Below, in pieces: positions 32,532-40,297 of a DNA stretch of 64,000 nt. Where the stretch lies: the NCBI GenBank assembly GCA_016794465.1, contig JAEUKA010000111.1, positions 186,001-250,000 of the forward strand. The letters run 5' to 3'. The notes below the pieces were generated by a model. The model did no database searches. It worked only from the letters and a program-made list of their open reading frames with translations, and was not told where the DNA came from. Numbering within the stretch: the stretch's first letter is position 1; every line of letters begins with the position of its first letter. Source of the stretch: Myxococcales bacterium. Its GTDB lineage: Bacteria; Myxococcota_A; Polyangia; Palsa-1104; JAEUJZ01. A program made the position numbers and the translations under genes.

Positions 32532-33410
32532 ATGGAAACCACTTCGCCGTTTGTCTTTGAGGCCACGACCGCCACGTTCGAGACGACTGTCCTTGCCCGC
32601 TCACACGAGGTGCCGGTGCTGGTCGATTTTTGGGCGCCGTGGTGCGGTCCGTGTCGAACGCTGACGCCGATCTTGGAAAAGATCGTGCTCGCGCAGGATG
32701 GCAAGGTGCTGCTCGCCAAGGTCAATACCGACGAAGAGCAAGAGCTGGCGCGGCAACATCGGATTGCGAGTATTCCGGCGGTCAAGGCGTTCTACCAAGG
32801 CCGCGTGGTGTCCGAGTTTGTCGGCGCGCGCGATGGTCGGTTCATCGACAACTTCCTCAAGCAGCTGATTCCGCAAGCAGGCTCGCGAGAGGTGGAGGAG
32901 GCAGCGTCGCAGCTGGCGATGGGAATGCCCAAAGAGGCGGCGGCGCAGCTTACTCAGCTTCTTGGGACGGAACTTTCCGGCGAGCTGAAGACGCGGGCGC
33001 AGCTTCTGCTGGCCGAGGCCAAGCTCTTGTCGGGGGATGCGCTGCCGTCAGAGATTACGCAGCTCCTCGCCGAGGTTGATCCGCGCAGCCTACTCAGCGA
33101 TCGAGCCGAGGAGCTGGCAGCGGTGAATGCCTTCTTTGAAGTCGCTGACGAGGAGGGTGGCCCAGCGGCAGCGGCAGGTCGACTGGCCGAAAATGAGCGC
33201 GACTCGACGGCACGCTTCATCGTGGCGGCGGGTGCGGCGAGGCGTGGTGACTTTGCGGCGGCGCTCGAGAACCTGCTCACGCTGGTGTCTCGGGATCGTC
33301 GCTTTCGTGACGATGCAGCGCGCAAAGCGATGACGGCGCTGTTCGGGCTCCTCGGCGCAAACTCTGACCTGAGCCACGAGTATCGTCGCCGACTCCAAGT
33401 AGTCTGCTAG
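32532..33410 (+). CDS. cnoX: Thioredoxin-domain chaperedoxin (CnoX/YbbN-like)
   Basis: A 292-residue protein: an N-terminal thioredoxin fold with WAPWCGPC (Cys38, Cys41) and cis-Pro region IASIPAVKAF, then a helical C-terminal ~170 residues with TPR-like repeats, the layout of CnoX/YbbN. E. coli CnoX has lost one Cys, while this copy keeps both, so it may also reduce disulfides. The family holds unfolded proteins under oxidative stress and cooperates with GroEL. The ATG at 32532 begins the family-like region; the ribosome-binding site is weak. It may be the last gene of the acyltransferase-KS operon. Confidence 0.82.
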   Translation: METTSPFVFEATTATFETTVLARSHEVPVLVDFWAPWCGPCRTLTPILEKIVLAQDGKVLLAKVNTDEEQELARQHRIASIPAVKAFYQGRVVSEFVGARDGRFIDNFLKQLIPQAGSREVEEAASQLAMGMPKEAAAQLTQLLGTELSGELKTRAQLLLAEAKLLSGDALPSEITQLLAEVDPRSLLSDRAEELAAVNAFFEVADEEGGPAAAAGRLAENERDSTARFIVAAGAARRGDFAAALENLLTLVSRDRRFRDDAARKAMTALFGLLGANSDLSHEYRRRLQVVC

Positions 33411-33420
33411 CCGTCGCTGG

Positions 33421-34122
33421 TTAGCGCAGGTCGATGATCGGCCAGTCGTACGAGCGCGCTACCAGCTTCAGCCGCAGATCGGGATTGACCACCGTCGGTC
33501 GTCCCACCGCCGCCAGCATTGGATAGTCCGAGTAGCTGTCGGAATACGCCCACGACTTCACCATGTCGATGCCGTGCTTGGCGGCAAAGTCGCGCATGAT
33601 GTGGGCTTTGGTGGCGCCACCGACGAACGGCGGGCACAGCTGGCCGGTCGCGTAGCCTTTGCTAAATTCCAGGCGATTGGCGATCACGTCGACCTTGGGA
33701 ATGCCCAGATAGCGCGCGAGTGGCCAGACGGTGAAGTCGAGCCCGCCCGAGACAAGCACTTGGCGCACACCGGCTCGACGAGACTCTGCAATCAGATCGG
33801 GCGCGCCGGGGAAGATACTCGGGCGAATGACCTCCTCGAATAGGTCCTCCGCCAAAATGATGAGACGGTCTTCGGGCTGGCCGGCGTAATAGCGATAGAA
33901 AAACTCGTTAAAGAGCTTGCGCGACACCTTGTCCGCGACGACGAAAAACGGAATCGAGGCGGCAGTCTGCAGGCCCTTGAGCACCGAGCGCAGCGGCGTC
34001 GGCTGATTCAGCGCGTAGTACGCAAACGAGTGGACGATGTTGGTCTTAATCAGCGTGCCGTCCACGTCGTAAAAAGCCGCCGAGGTGGAGAACAGGGGCT
34101 TCTCGTGCATGGCGCGCACCAT
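33421..34122 (-). CDS. HAD-superfamily IB hydrolase (SerB-like phosphatase)
   Basis: A 233-residue HAD phosphatase. Motif I is FYDVDGTLIKT, motif II is VLVSGGLDF, and motif III/IV is WAYSDSYSDYPML. The helical cap (about 35-100) and length fit the HAD-IB class that includes phosphoserine phosphatase and PGP-type lysophosphatidate phosphatases. A weakly hydrophobic segment (IPFFVV) in the cap might touch membrane. Start ATG at 34120-34122, or ATG four codons later. Convergent with the thioredoxin gene (10-bp gap). Confidence 0.82.
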   Translation of the reverse strand: MVRAMHEKPLFSTSAAFYDVDGTLIKTNIVHSFAYYALNQPTPLRSVLKGLQTAASIPFFVVADKVSRKLFNEFFYRYYAGQPEDRLIILAEDLFEEVIRPSIFPGAPDLIAESRRAGVRQVLVSGGLDFTVWPLARYLGIPKVDVIANRLEFSKGYATGQLCPPFVGGATKAHIMRDFAAKHGIDMVKSWAYSDSYSDYPMLAAVGRPTVVNPDLRLKLVARSYDWPIIDLR

Positions 34123-34290
34123 ATCGCAAGCCGCTTACACCGTCTAGCTCTCGACTCGGAAAGGACTTTTTGCGCTGGAACGATTGTTGGGCCAATTTTT
34201 ACACGGCTCACCGTCGGAGAATCGCTTGATCTGAAGCTGTGGCTGCGGCACAGTAGACACCGCTCACTCCGACGGAAAGAGGGTAAGGCG

Positions 34291-35439
34291 ATGGCTAGCG
34301 AACCGAAGGTTCTCCTCGTGGGTTGTGGTGGCATTGGCGGCGTGACGGCGGCTCAGCTCGCTCGGGCGGGCTGCCATGTCACGGTGGTGACCGGCAATCC
34401 GGAAGTGAACCGCGCGATCGACAGTCACGGTGTTCGCGTTCGTGATCTCGACGGCAAAGAGTGGTCGCAGCCGCTGGAGCGGGCGGTGTGTAAGGCGAGC
34501 GACCTGTTTAGCCACGACCGCTACGACCTGTGCCTTTTGGCGACGAAGCTGACGACGCTGCGCGAGGTGTGTGGCGAGGTTCGACCGCTGCTCATCGACG
34601 ATGCGCCGATTCTGTGTCTGCAAAACGGGCTTCCCGAGTCACATGCCGCTGCGGTCGTTGGGGAGTCCGCCGTGGTGGGCTGTGTGGTCGGCTTTGGCGC
34701 GACGCTGCTCGAGCCCGGTTTTTCGCAGCGAACGTCGTCAGGAGGCTTTCAAATTGGGCGCTATCGACCGCGTACCGACGATCGGGCGCTGACCCAGGTG
34801 GCGGAGCTGCTCGGGCGGGCGATTCCAACCAAGATCACGACCGACCTGCAAGGGGTGCGCTGGAGCAAGCTGGCCATCAACTGTGCGACGAGCACGCTCG
34901 GAGCGATTGGTGGCGATACGCTGGGGCGGCTGCTCTCGCATCGGTTCGTCCGACGGCTGGTGCTGGAGGTCTGGCGCGAGCTGTGTGCGGTGGCGGACTG
35001 TGAAAAGATTCGGCTCGCCAAAGTCGCCGGCACGATCGATATCGCCAAGCTGGCACTCTCGGACGAGGACAAACAACAGCAGGTCGGCTCGCTGCAGCTG
35101 TTTCTCAAGCACGCGATCTTGCTGGGCATTGGGCTCAAGTTTCGGCGCATGCGGAGTTCGATGGCGGTGGCGCTGGAGCGCGGTCGCAAGCCCGAGATTG
35201 ACTGGCTCAACGGTGAGATTGTTCGTCGTGGTGCCGAGCATGGAGTTCCGACCCCGCTCAACCGCGAGCTGGTGGCGCTGGTTCACGACATTGCGGCCAA
35301 GCGGGTGCGTCCGGGGCTGGAGTCTCTGTACGGCGTGTATCTGCGGCTCGAAAGTGGGCAGCTGGGCACAGCCCCGGTGGGACCGAGTCTGACGACGCAG
35401 CGGGTGGACGGACCCCCGACCTCGATTCAGCTTGAATAG
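34291..35439 (+). CDS. Ketopantoate reductase-like (PanE/ApbA) dehydrogenase
   Basis: A 382-residue NAD(P)-dependent protein. Rossmann motif VLLVGCGGIGGVTAAQLA at the N-terminus, LLATKLTTL, LQNGLPE, and C-terminal domain with WSKLAINCATSTLGAI, all typical of PanE/ApbA. The family reduces 2-ketopantoate to pantoate for CoA synthesis. The length exceeds E. coli PanE (about 300), with an insertion near 265-310, so a paralogue with another 2-keto acid substrate is possible. The ATG at 34291 starts the conserved N-terminus; the open upstream frame overlaps the HAD gene and is not family-like. Confidence 0.78.
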   Translation: MASEPKVLLVGCGGIGGVTAAQLARAGCHVTVVTGNPEVNRAIDSHGVRVRDLDGKEWSQPLERAVCKASDLFSHDRYDLCLLATKLTTLREVCGEVRPLLIDDAPILCLQNGLPESHAAAVVGESAVVGCVVGFGATLLEPGFSQRTSSGGFQIGRYRPRTDDRALTQVAELLGRAIPTKITTDLQGVRWSKLAINCATSTLGAIGGDTLGRLLSHRFVRRLVLEVWRELCAVADCEKIRLAKVAGTIDIAKLALSDEDKQQQVGSLQLFLKHAILLGIGLKFRRMRSSMAVALERGRKPEIDWLNGEIVRRGAEHGVPTPLNRELVALVHDIAAKRVRPGLESLYGVYLRLESGQLGTAPVGPSLTTQRVDGPPTSIQLE

Positions 35440-35482
35440 CTACGAGTTGTCGGTGTGGAGATTGTGGGGGCGGGGTGGCGAG

Positions 35483-35503
35483 AGACGGACACGCAGTCCG
35501 TCT
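35483..35503. terminator. Perfect hairpin between convergent panE-like gene and rpsT
   Basis: AGACGGAC-ACGCA-GTCCGTCT is a perfect 8-bp stem with a 5-nt loop, 6 nt downstream of the rpsT stop and 43 nt after the plus-strand stop. Neither side has a clear T-tract, so it may act as a transcript-end structure for either strand rather than a classic intrinsic terminator. Confidence 0.5.
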
Positions 35504-35509
35504 TGAGAA

Positions 35510-35995
35510 CTACGACTTCTTGGCGCGCGGGGCCTTGGTGGTAGCGGCCTTCTCGTCGGCTTTCTTGGCGGGCGCTTTGCTTTCGGCCTTGGCGGGAGCC
35601 TTGACCTCAGCGGCCTTGACCGGAGCCTTGGCGGGAGCCTTCGCGTCAGCGGCCTTGGCGGCCTTTGCCGACGGCTTGTGCTTCACTGTTTTTTTCGGCG
35701 TTGCCGAAGAGGCGGCATTGCGATCCACTGCCGACTTGTTGAGGGCCAGGGTCAGTCGGGAGATCTTGCGAGCTGCAGTCCGCTTGTGAATGACGCCCTT
35801 TGAGGCCGCGCGCGCGAGCTGACGCAGAGCCGCGAGAACCGACTCTTGAATGTCTTCGCTTGAGGACTTGGTGTCCGCGATGACGTTGCGCGCACGCTTG
35901 ACTCGGGTGCGCATGGTGACGATGTGCTGCAGGTTTCGGGCGCGGCGCTTGATGCGCTGACGGTTGCGTTTCTCAGCGGAAGGGACGTTTGCCAA
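35510..35995 (-). CDS. rpsT: 30S ribosomal protein S20 with long Ala/Lys-rich C-terminal extension
   Basis: A 161-residue protein. The first ~90 residues are S20 (ANVPSAEKRNRQRIKRRARN, helices TRVKRARNVI and KGVIHKRTAARKISRLT). S20 binds 16S rRNA early in 30S assembly. The start is a TTG at 35993-35995 giving (M)ANVPSAEK, preceded by GGAGG; E. coli rpsT also uses UUG. About 70 extra residues follow, rich in A, K and P (KAAEVKAPAKAESKAPAKK), absent from standard S20 (about 87). A strong TTGACA promoter precedes the gene. Confidence 0.92.
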   Translation of the reverse strand: MANVPSAEKRNRQRIKRRARNLQHIVTMRTRVKRARNVIADTKSSSEDIQESVLAALRQLARAASKGVIHKRTAARKISRLTLALNKSAVDRNAASSATPKKTVKHKPSAKAAKAADAKAPAKAPVKAAEVKAPAKAESKAPAKKADEKAATTKAPRAKKS

Positions 35996-36032
35996 GGGAT
36001 CCTCCAAACAAGACTTTGCAAAACTGTCGGTA

Positions 36033-36062
36033 TCTTTAGTGTTTCCCCGAGCGGAGTGTCAA
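36033..36062 (-). promoter_or_regulatory. Promoter of rpsT
   Basis: On the minus strand, a perfect -35 TTGACA (36057-36062), an 18-bp spacer and -10 TAAAGA (36033-36038). The predicted start site is about 30 nt before the UUG codon. It lies inside the intergenic region shared with topB. Confidence 0.75.
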
Positions 36063-36085
36063 GTAACTTCGCGCTGGAGGAAGCG

Positions 36086-38515
36086 ATGATGACGACGCGC
36101 AAGCTGATCTTGGCCGAAAAGCCCCAGGTGGCGCGGGATCTGGCCAAAGTGCTGGGAGTGTCGGGCCGTAGCGATGGCGCGCTGACCAGCGAGCGCTACG
36201 TGATTACGTGGTGTATCGGCCACTTGGTCGAGCTGTGCGAGCCGCATGAGTACGATCCGGCGTGGAAGCCGTGGCGACTCGACCGACTGCCGATGCTACC
36301 GAAGCCGTTCAAGCTGCGACCGATTCGGACCTCGCTGCGGCAGTGGAAGGTGGTGCGCGAGCTGCTGCGCAGTCGCTCGTTTTCGGCGGTGATCAATGCC
36401 TGCGATGCCGGTCGTGAAGGCGAGCTGATCTTTCGACTCTGTTACGAGCTGGCCGGCTGCCGACTGCCGATCGAGCGGCTGTGGATTTCGTCGCTGACCG
36501 AGCAGGCGATTTCCCAAGGTCTTTCATCGCTGCGTCCGGGTCGCGAGTTCGACAATCTGGCGAGTGCGGCGCGCTGTCGCACCGAGGCCGACTGGCTGGT
36601 GGGGATGAATGCGACGCGGGCGGTGACGGTGTGGCGACGAGGTGCAGACAGCGTGCTCTGTTCGCTCGGGCGGGTGCAGACGCCGACGCTCGGGATCATG
36701 GTGCAGCGCGAGCAGCAGATTCGGCGCTTTGTTCCGTGCGATTACTTTGAAGTCCAGGCGCGGCTGCGACGCAGAGACGCGAAGCCGCCGGACAGTGTCA
36801 CCTTTGTGGCGCTCTTCCAGCATGGCAAATACAAGCGACTGGCGACGCGTGACTTGGCGGACTTGCTGGTGCAGCGTGATACCCCAGCCGAAGCGCTCGT
36901 CGAGTCGGTGGAAGAGAAGAAGCTTCGGGAGCCGCCGCCGCTGCTGTTCGATCTGACCTCGCTGCAGCGGACGTGCAACCGACGCTTTGGCTGGTCGGCG
37001 CAGCACACGCTCAGCCAGGCGCAGCGTCTGTATGAAGAGCACAAGCTGCTGAGCTATCCGCGTACTGACTCGCGTCACTTGGGACGAGATCTGATTCCGC
37101 AGCTGCCTCGGCTGTTTGCGGCGGTGGCAGAGTCGTCGGTCTACGCCAAGTTCGCGACGAGCTTGGCGCAGGTGTCACCTCCACGACGGGTGTTTCAAGA
37201 CCAGAAGGTGACCGATCATCATGCGATCATTCCGACGACGACGACTCTGACGGCGGCGCGAGTCGCAGCGCTTTCGGGGGATGAGCGAAAGCTGCATGAC
37301 TTGGTGGTGCGACGGTTTTTGGGCGTGTTTTATCCCGATGCGGAGTTTGCTCAGACGACACTGCTGATTCGAGTGGATGCGGTGAGTGCGCCGTCGGTGG
37401 GGCCGGTGCTGCCGCTGCTGGTCGATGCCGAGGGTCGACTGCCGATGCTGCCACCGCCGCCGGATCGCTATCAAGCGCAAGGAAAGCAGCGGCTCGTCGC
37501 TGGCTGGCAAGAGGTCGCCGGTCTAGAAGGCGATGGTCCCGTGCGTCGCAAAGGCAGCGAGGACAGCGACGGTGGCGATGAGGAAGGGGAGGAGCCGCTG
37601 CAAAATCAGCTGCTGCCGCGACTGCGGGAAGGCGAGCGGGTGGTCGGTGATTTTTCGGTGCTGGCCAAGCAGACTCGTCCACCGCCGCGCTACAGCGATG
37701 CAAGCCTTCTGTCCGCGATGGAGAGTGCCGGCAAGCAGCTTGATGATGAGGAGCTGCGGCGGATCATGAAAGATACCGGGCTGGGGACGCCGGCGACTCG
37801 TGCCTCGGTGATTGAGACGTTGATTTCTCGTTGCTACATTGACCGGCGAGGCAAACAGCTGTGGCCGACTGAGCTGGGCATGGACCTCATCGGCAAGCTA
37901 CCGGAAGCGAGCTTGGCGTCGGCAGAGCTGACCGGGCAGTGGGAAGCGCGGCTCAACCGAATGGCGCGAGGGGAAGACTCTGCCGCTGACTTCATGACCA
38001 GCATCGTGACTTACGTCGAGCAGCTGGTCGGCAAAGTGCGAGGCACGCCACCGCCGGCTGCGCTGACCAGCTCGGCTGCGAGGAGTCCTGCGGAACCACG
38101 CCAGCGGACCCATCGATTCACTTCTGCGCCAGCGAAGCGTCCCAAAGCCGCGCCAGCGAAGCGTTCCAAAGCCGCGCCAGCGAAGCGTCCTGAGTCCAAT
38201 CATCCGGCCCCAGGAACCGTTGTTGAACCAGCTCTGGTGTGTCCGCGCTGCAAGTCTGCGCCGCTCATCTGGGGTCGCAGTGCCTGGGGGTGTCAGGACT
38301 ACCGCAGCTGCCGGCTCGTGATTCCGTTTGTGGTAGCCGACTGCCGACTGTCGCTTCGCAACGTGGCCGCCCTGGTCTGCTCGGGACGCGCGCAAGTAAC
38401 CCGGCAAGGCAAGCGCCTTGGGTTGCAGCTGCGGACGCTGGATGATCCGGCGGTGGTTGTCGATGGAGCGAGCACCCGATCGAAGGGCCATGCTGACCCG
38501 CAGCCAGTGCGGTAA
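36086..38515 (+). CDS. topB: DNA topoisomerase III (type IA)
   Basis: An 809-residue type IA topoisomerase of TopB type. N-terminal Toprim: LILAEKPQVARDLAKVLG, HLVELCEP, INACDAGREGELIF. The catalytic Tyr is in SYPRTDSRHL. The C-terminal part of the core ends with KDTGLGTPATRASVIETLI. It relaxes negative supercoils and decatenates single-stranded junctions. After the core come a K/A/P-rich repeat (three 24-bp units at 38126-38197) and a C-terminal zinc-binding segment (CPRCKSAPLIWGRSAWGCQD). An acidic insertion near 485-505 (EDSDGGDEEGEE) is unusual. ATG 36086 follows TGGAGGAAG. Confidence 0.92.
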   Translation: MMTTRKLILAEKPQVARDLAKVLGVSGRSDGALTSERYVITWCIGHLVELCEPHEYDPAWKPWRLDRLPMLPKPFKLRPIRTSLRQWKVVRELLRSRSFSAVINACDAGREGELIFRLCYELAGCRLPIERLWISSLTEQAISQGLSSLRPGREFDNLASAARCRTEADWLVGMNATRAVTVWRRGADSVLCSLGRVQTPTLGIMVQREQQIRRFVPCDYFEVQARLRRRDAKPPDSVTFVALFQHGKYKRLATRDLADLLVQRDTPAEALVESVEEKKLREPPPLLFDLTSLQRTCNRRFGWSAQHTLSQAQRLYEEHKLLSYPRTDSRHLGRDLIPQLPRLFAAVAESSVYAKFATSLAQVSPPRRVFQDQKVTDHHAIIPTTTTLTAARVAALSGDERKLHDLVVRRFLGVFYPDAEFAQTTLLIRVDAVSAPSVGPVLPLLVDAEGRLPMLPPPPDRYQAQGKQRLVAGWQEVAGLEGDGPVRRKGSEDSDGGDEEGEEPLQNQLLPRLREGERVVGDFSVLAKQTRPPPRYSDASLLSAMESAGKQLDDEELRRIMKDTGLGTPATRASVIETLISRCYIDRRGKQLWPTELGMDLIGKLPEASLASAELTGQWEARLNRMARGEDSAADFMTSIVTYVEQLVGKVRGTPPPAALTSSAARSPAEPRQRTHRFTSAPAKRPKAAPAKRSKAAPAKRPESNHPAPGTVVEPALVCPRCKSAPLIWGRSAWGCQDYRSCRLVIPFVVADCRLSLRNVAALVCSGRAQVTRQGKRLGLQLRTLDDPAVVVDGASTRSKGHADPQPVR
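38126..38197 (+). repeat. Three 24-bp tandem repeats inside topB
   Basis: Units begin at 38126, 38150 and 38174 (GCGCCAGCGAAGCGTCCCAA and 4 more bases), encoding APAKRPKA-type octapeptides. They form a basic linker between the topoisomerase core and the zinc-binding tail. The third unit diverges at its 3' end. Confidence 0.9.
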
Positions 38516-38544
38516 GGCACCGTTCGGATGCTAACTGAGACGAG

Positions 38545-39222
38545 CTACTGCGCGTCTTTGAGGAACGGGAAGACGCTGGTCGAAGGAACGCCGTCCGGGT
38601 CCTGCGCAACGCCGTCAGAGACAGTCGCGCCCTGGCCGACCAGGAGGCTGTACGTCTGGTCCACTGCATCGATACCGGGGGAGCGGCCGCCACAGTCGTC
38701 GATCGTGGGGACGCTCAGGAACTTCAGCTCGACGGCCATGTAGCGGGTGCAGGCGGTCTTGCCGGTGTCGACCCATAGGCGATCTTCGGTGAAGAGATCG
38801 CCGAGCTTCTGGTAGCGAGTCTGCGATGCCGTGGCAGCCGCGCCAGCCTGGTTTCCGCAGTTTGCGTCAAGGCTGTCCCAGACGCCAAGGTTGCTCTGAA
38901 TGAACGGCTGATTCGAGTACGGCGTCCAGCCACGCATCGGCACGGCGCCGTTATAGATGTCCTTGGTCTGGTCCGGATAGTCCTTGTCCTTGGCGAAACC
39001 GAACGGGTTGAGCAGCATCGAGCTGACCAGCGGACGGCCCACGCGATCGTACTGCAGGGCATCTGCCAGCGGACGACCCGGGATAAATGCCGTGGCTCCG
39101 TCGATGCCGCCGAGGTCGAAGAACTCGTACGGGACGTTTTCAAAGTTCAGCGCGGTCTTGTCGCAGCCACTGCTGGCGAGTCCAGCGAGCAGCATGATGG
39201 ATGCAAAGATGTGCTTGGTCAT
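38545..39222 (-). CDS. DUF4331-related lipoprotein (C-terminal-half-like)
   Basis: A 225-residue predicted lipoprotein; the ATG at 39220-39222 gives signal MTKHIFASIMLLAGL with lipobox ASSGC. The mature part contains YDRVGRPLVSSMLLNPFG and NGAVPMRGW-like sequence that resembles the second half of DUF4331 proteins, where a similar motif follows the first domain. It lies only 8 bp after the stop of the DUF4331 gene and is surely co-transcribed. Likely partner of that protein on the outside of the cell; function unknown. Confidence 0.65.
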   Translation of the reverse strand: MTKHIFASIMLLAGLASSGCDKTALNFENVPYEFFDLGGIDGATAFIPGRPLADALQYDRVGRPLVSSMLLNPFGFAKDKDYPDQTKDIYNGAVPMRGWTPYSNQPFIQSNLGVWDSLDANCGNQAGAAATASQTRYQKLGDLFTEDRLWVDTGKTACTRYMAVELKFLSVPTIDDCGGRSPGIDAVDQTYSLLVGQGATVSDGVAQDPDGVPSTSVFPFLKDAQ

Positions 39223-39230
39223 GGCTGGCC

Positions 39231-39995
39231 TCACTTGGGAATCCGCTTCTTGGTGCTTGCCCACACGCCAACCAGCGGCTTGCTGAAGTTGGAGGTCAGG
39301 TAGGCGCGGTCAACCGACACGGCGATGGCAAGGACGTTCTGCTTGGTGTACGCATCGATGTTGCCGGTCGCGAGACTGGCGCGCAGCGTTGCTGGGACAA
39401 AGCCAACGCCCGAGGTTGCGCACTGAGATGCGTCGCGGGTCCAGCCGTTGATGCCGGCCTTGATCGCGGTGACCGTGGTGTCAAAGGCGGTTCTGTTAAA
39501 GAAGGTGGGATCGTTGGCGATGCCGGTCCAGACCTGGAGCTTGCCGCTGCGGCTCGAGATGCTGCCTTTGGTAGTCGTCGTCGAGCTGGTCCCCTTGACG
39601 TACTCGTCGTCGCCGCCCCAGCACTCGAAGGTCTGGGTGCCGATCGGCGTGCCGTCATTGAAGGCGCAGACGATGCTCAGCTCGGGGACGCCATCGCTCT
39701 TATCAGCCAGACTGCTTTTCGCGATGGTGTGGAAGGTGTACAGCGTGTTGGTGTCGAACGCCGCCGCGGCCTTGGGCGCATTCGGGAAGACGGTCATCAC
39801 CATGAACACACGCGGGGCGTTGTTGATCATGTCCGTGCCCATCCACGTGTAGAGATCGGCGATGTCACGGGCGGAATTGTTTAGCGGCGGCATGATCGTT
39901 TTCGATCCGTCCGCGTGATCGCTGGCCTGCGCCATTGGGGCCAGCGCACCGCTGGTGGCCAGTGCAAGGGCAAGTGCCCACGTCTTCGCGCTCAT
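39231..39995 (-). CDS. Secreted DUF4331 family protein (N-terminal-half-like)
   Basis: A 254-residue exported protein: signal peptide with cleavage near AQAS, then SDHADGSKTIMPP, DIADLYTWMG and FMVMTVFPNA, the diagnostic opening of DUF4331 (PF14224-like). The ATG at 39993-39995 is preceded by AGGAGA. Full-length relatives are usually longer (about 400-500), with a second half that here seems encoded by the next gene. The family's activity is not established. Confidence 0.78.
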   Translation of the reverse strand: MSAKTWALALALATSGALAPMAQASDHADGSKTIMPPLNNSARDIADLYTWMGTDMINNAPRVFMVMTVFPNAPKAAAAFDTNTLYTFHTIAKSSLADKSDGVPELSIVCAFNDGTPIGTQTFECWGGDDEYVKGTSSTTTTKGSISSRSGKLQVWTGIANDPTFFNRTAFDTTVTAIKAGINGWTRDASQCATSGVGFVPATLRASLATGNIDAYTKQNVLAIAVSVDRAYLTSNFSKPLVGVWASTKKRIPK

Positions 39996-40297
39996 GCTGA
40001 GTCTCCTGTCTAACGTCTCGTCGGCTAGGTCAAATGCAGACTTAGGTTGTTCGAGCTTAGCACAAGCGTCACTTTGGACAGAAGCTGTTTCCTCGCACGA
40101 GGTCGGAGGGGATTCTTTGGGCTTGGCAGCGACTTGGCTTACATAAGTCTGCGAAATCCCTCTTTTTTCGGGCCACGGTTTGGATAGGCTTGCTGCGAAT
40201 TCGGCTGGGCGTAGGGCTGCTGGACTTGTGGCAGCGCTCGGTCGCCAGCCGCCACCTCTTCGCTTGCTTGTCCTACACCTTTACCAAGGAGTCTCTT
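39996..40297. other. Intergenic region between DUF4331 pair and M4 protease
   Basis: A 302-bp divergent intergenic stretch. I see ribosome-binding sites at both ends (AGGAGA for the minus gene, AAGGAG at 40286-40291 for the plus gene) but no promoter pair I would defend, no tRNA and no convincing small gene. Confidence 0.4.

Noticed and set aside
38545..39995. DUF4331 split as a frameshift
   Set aside because: The second gene has its own start, signal peptide and lipobox, so it is a separate protein.
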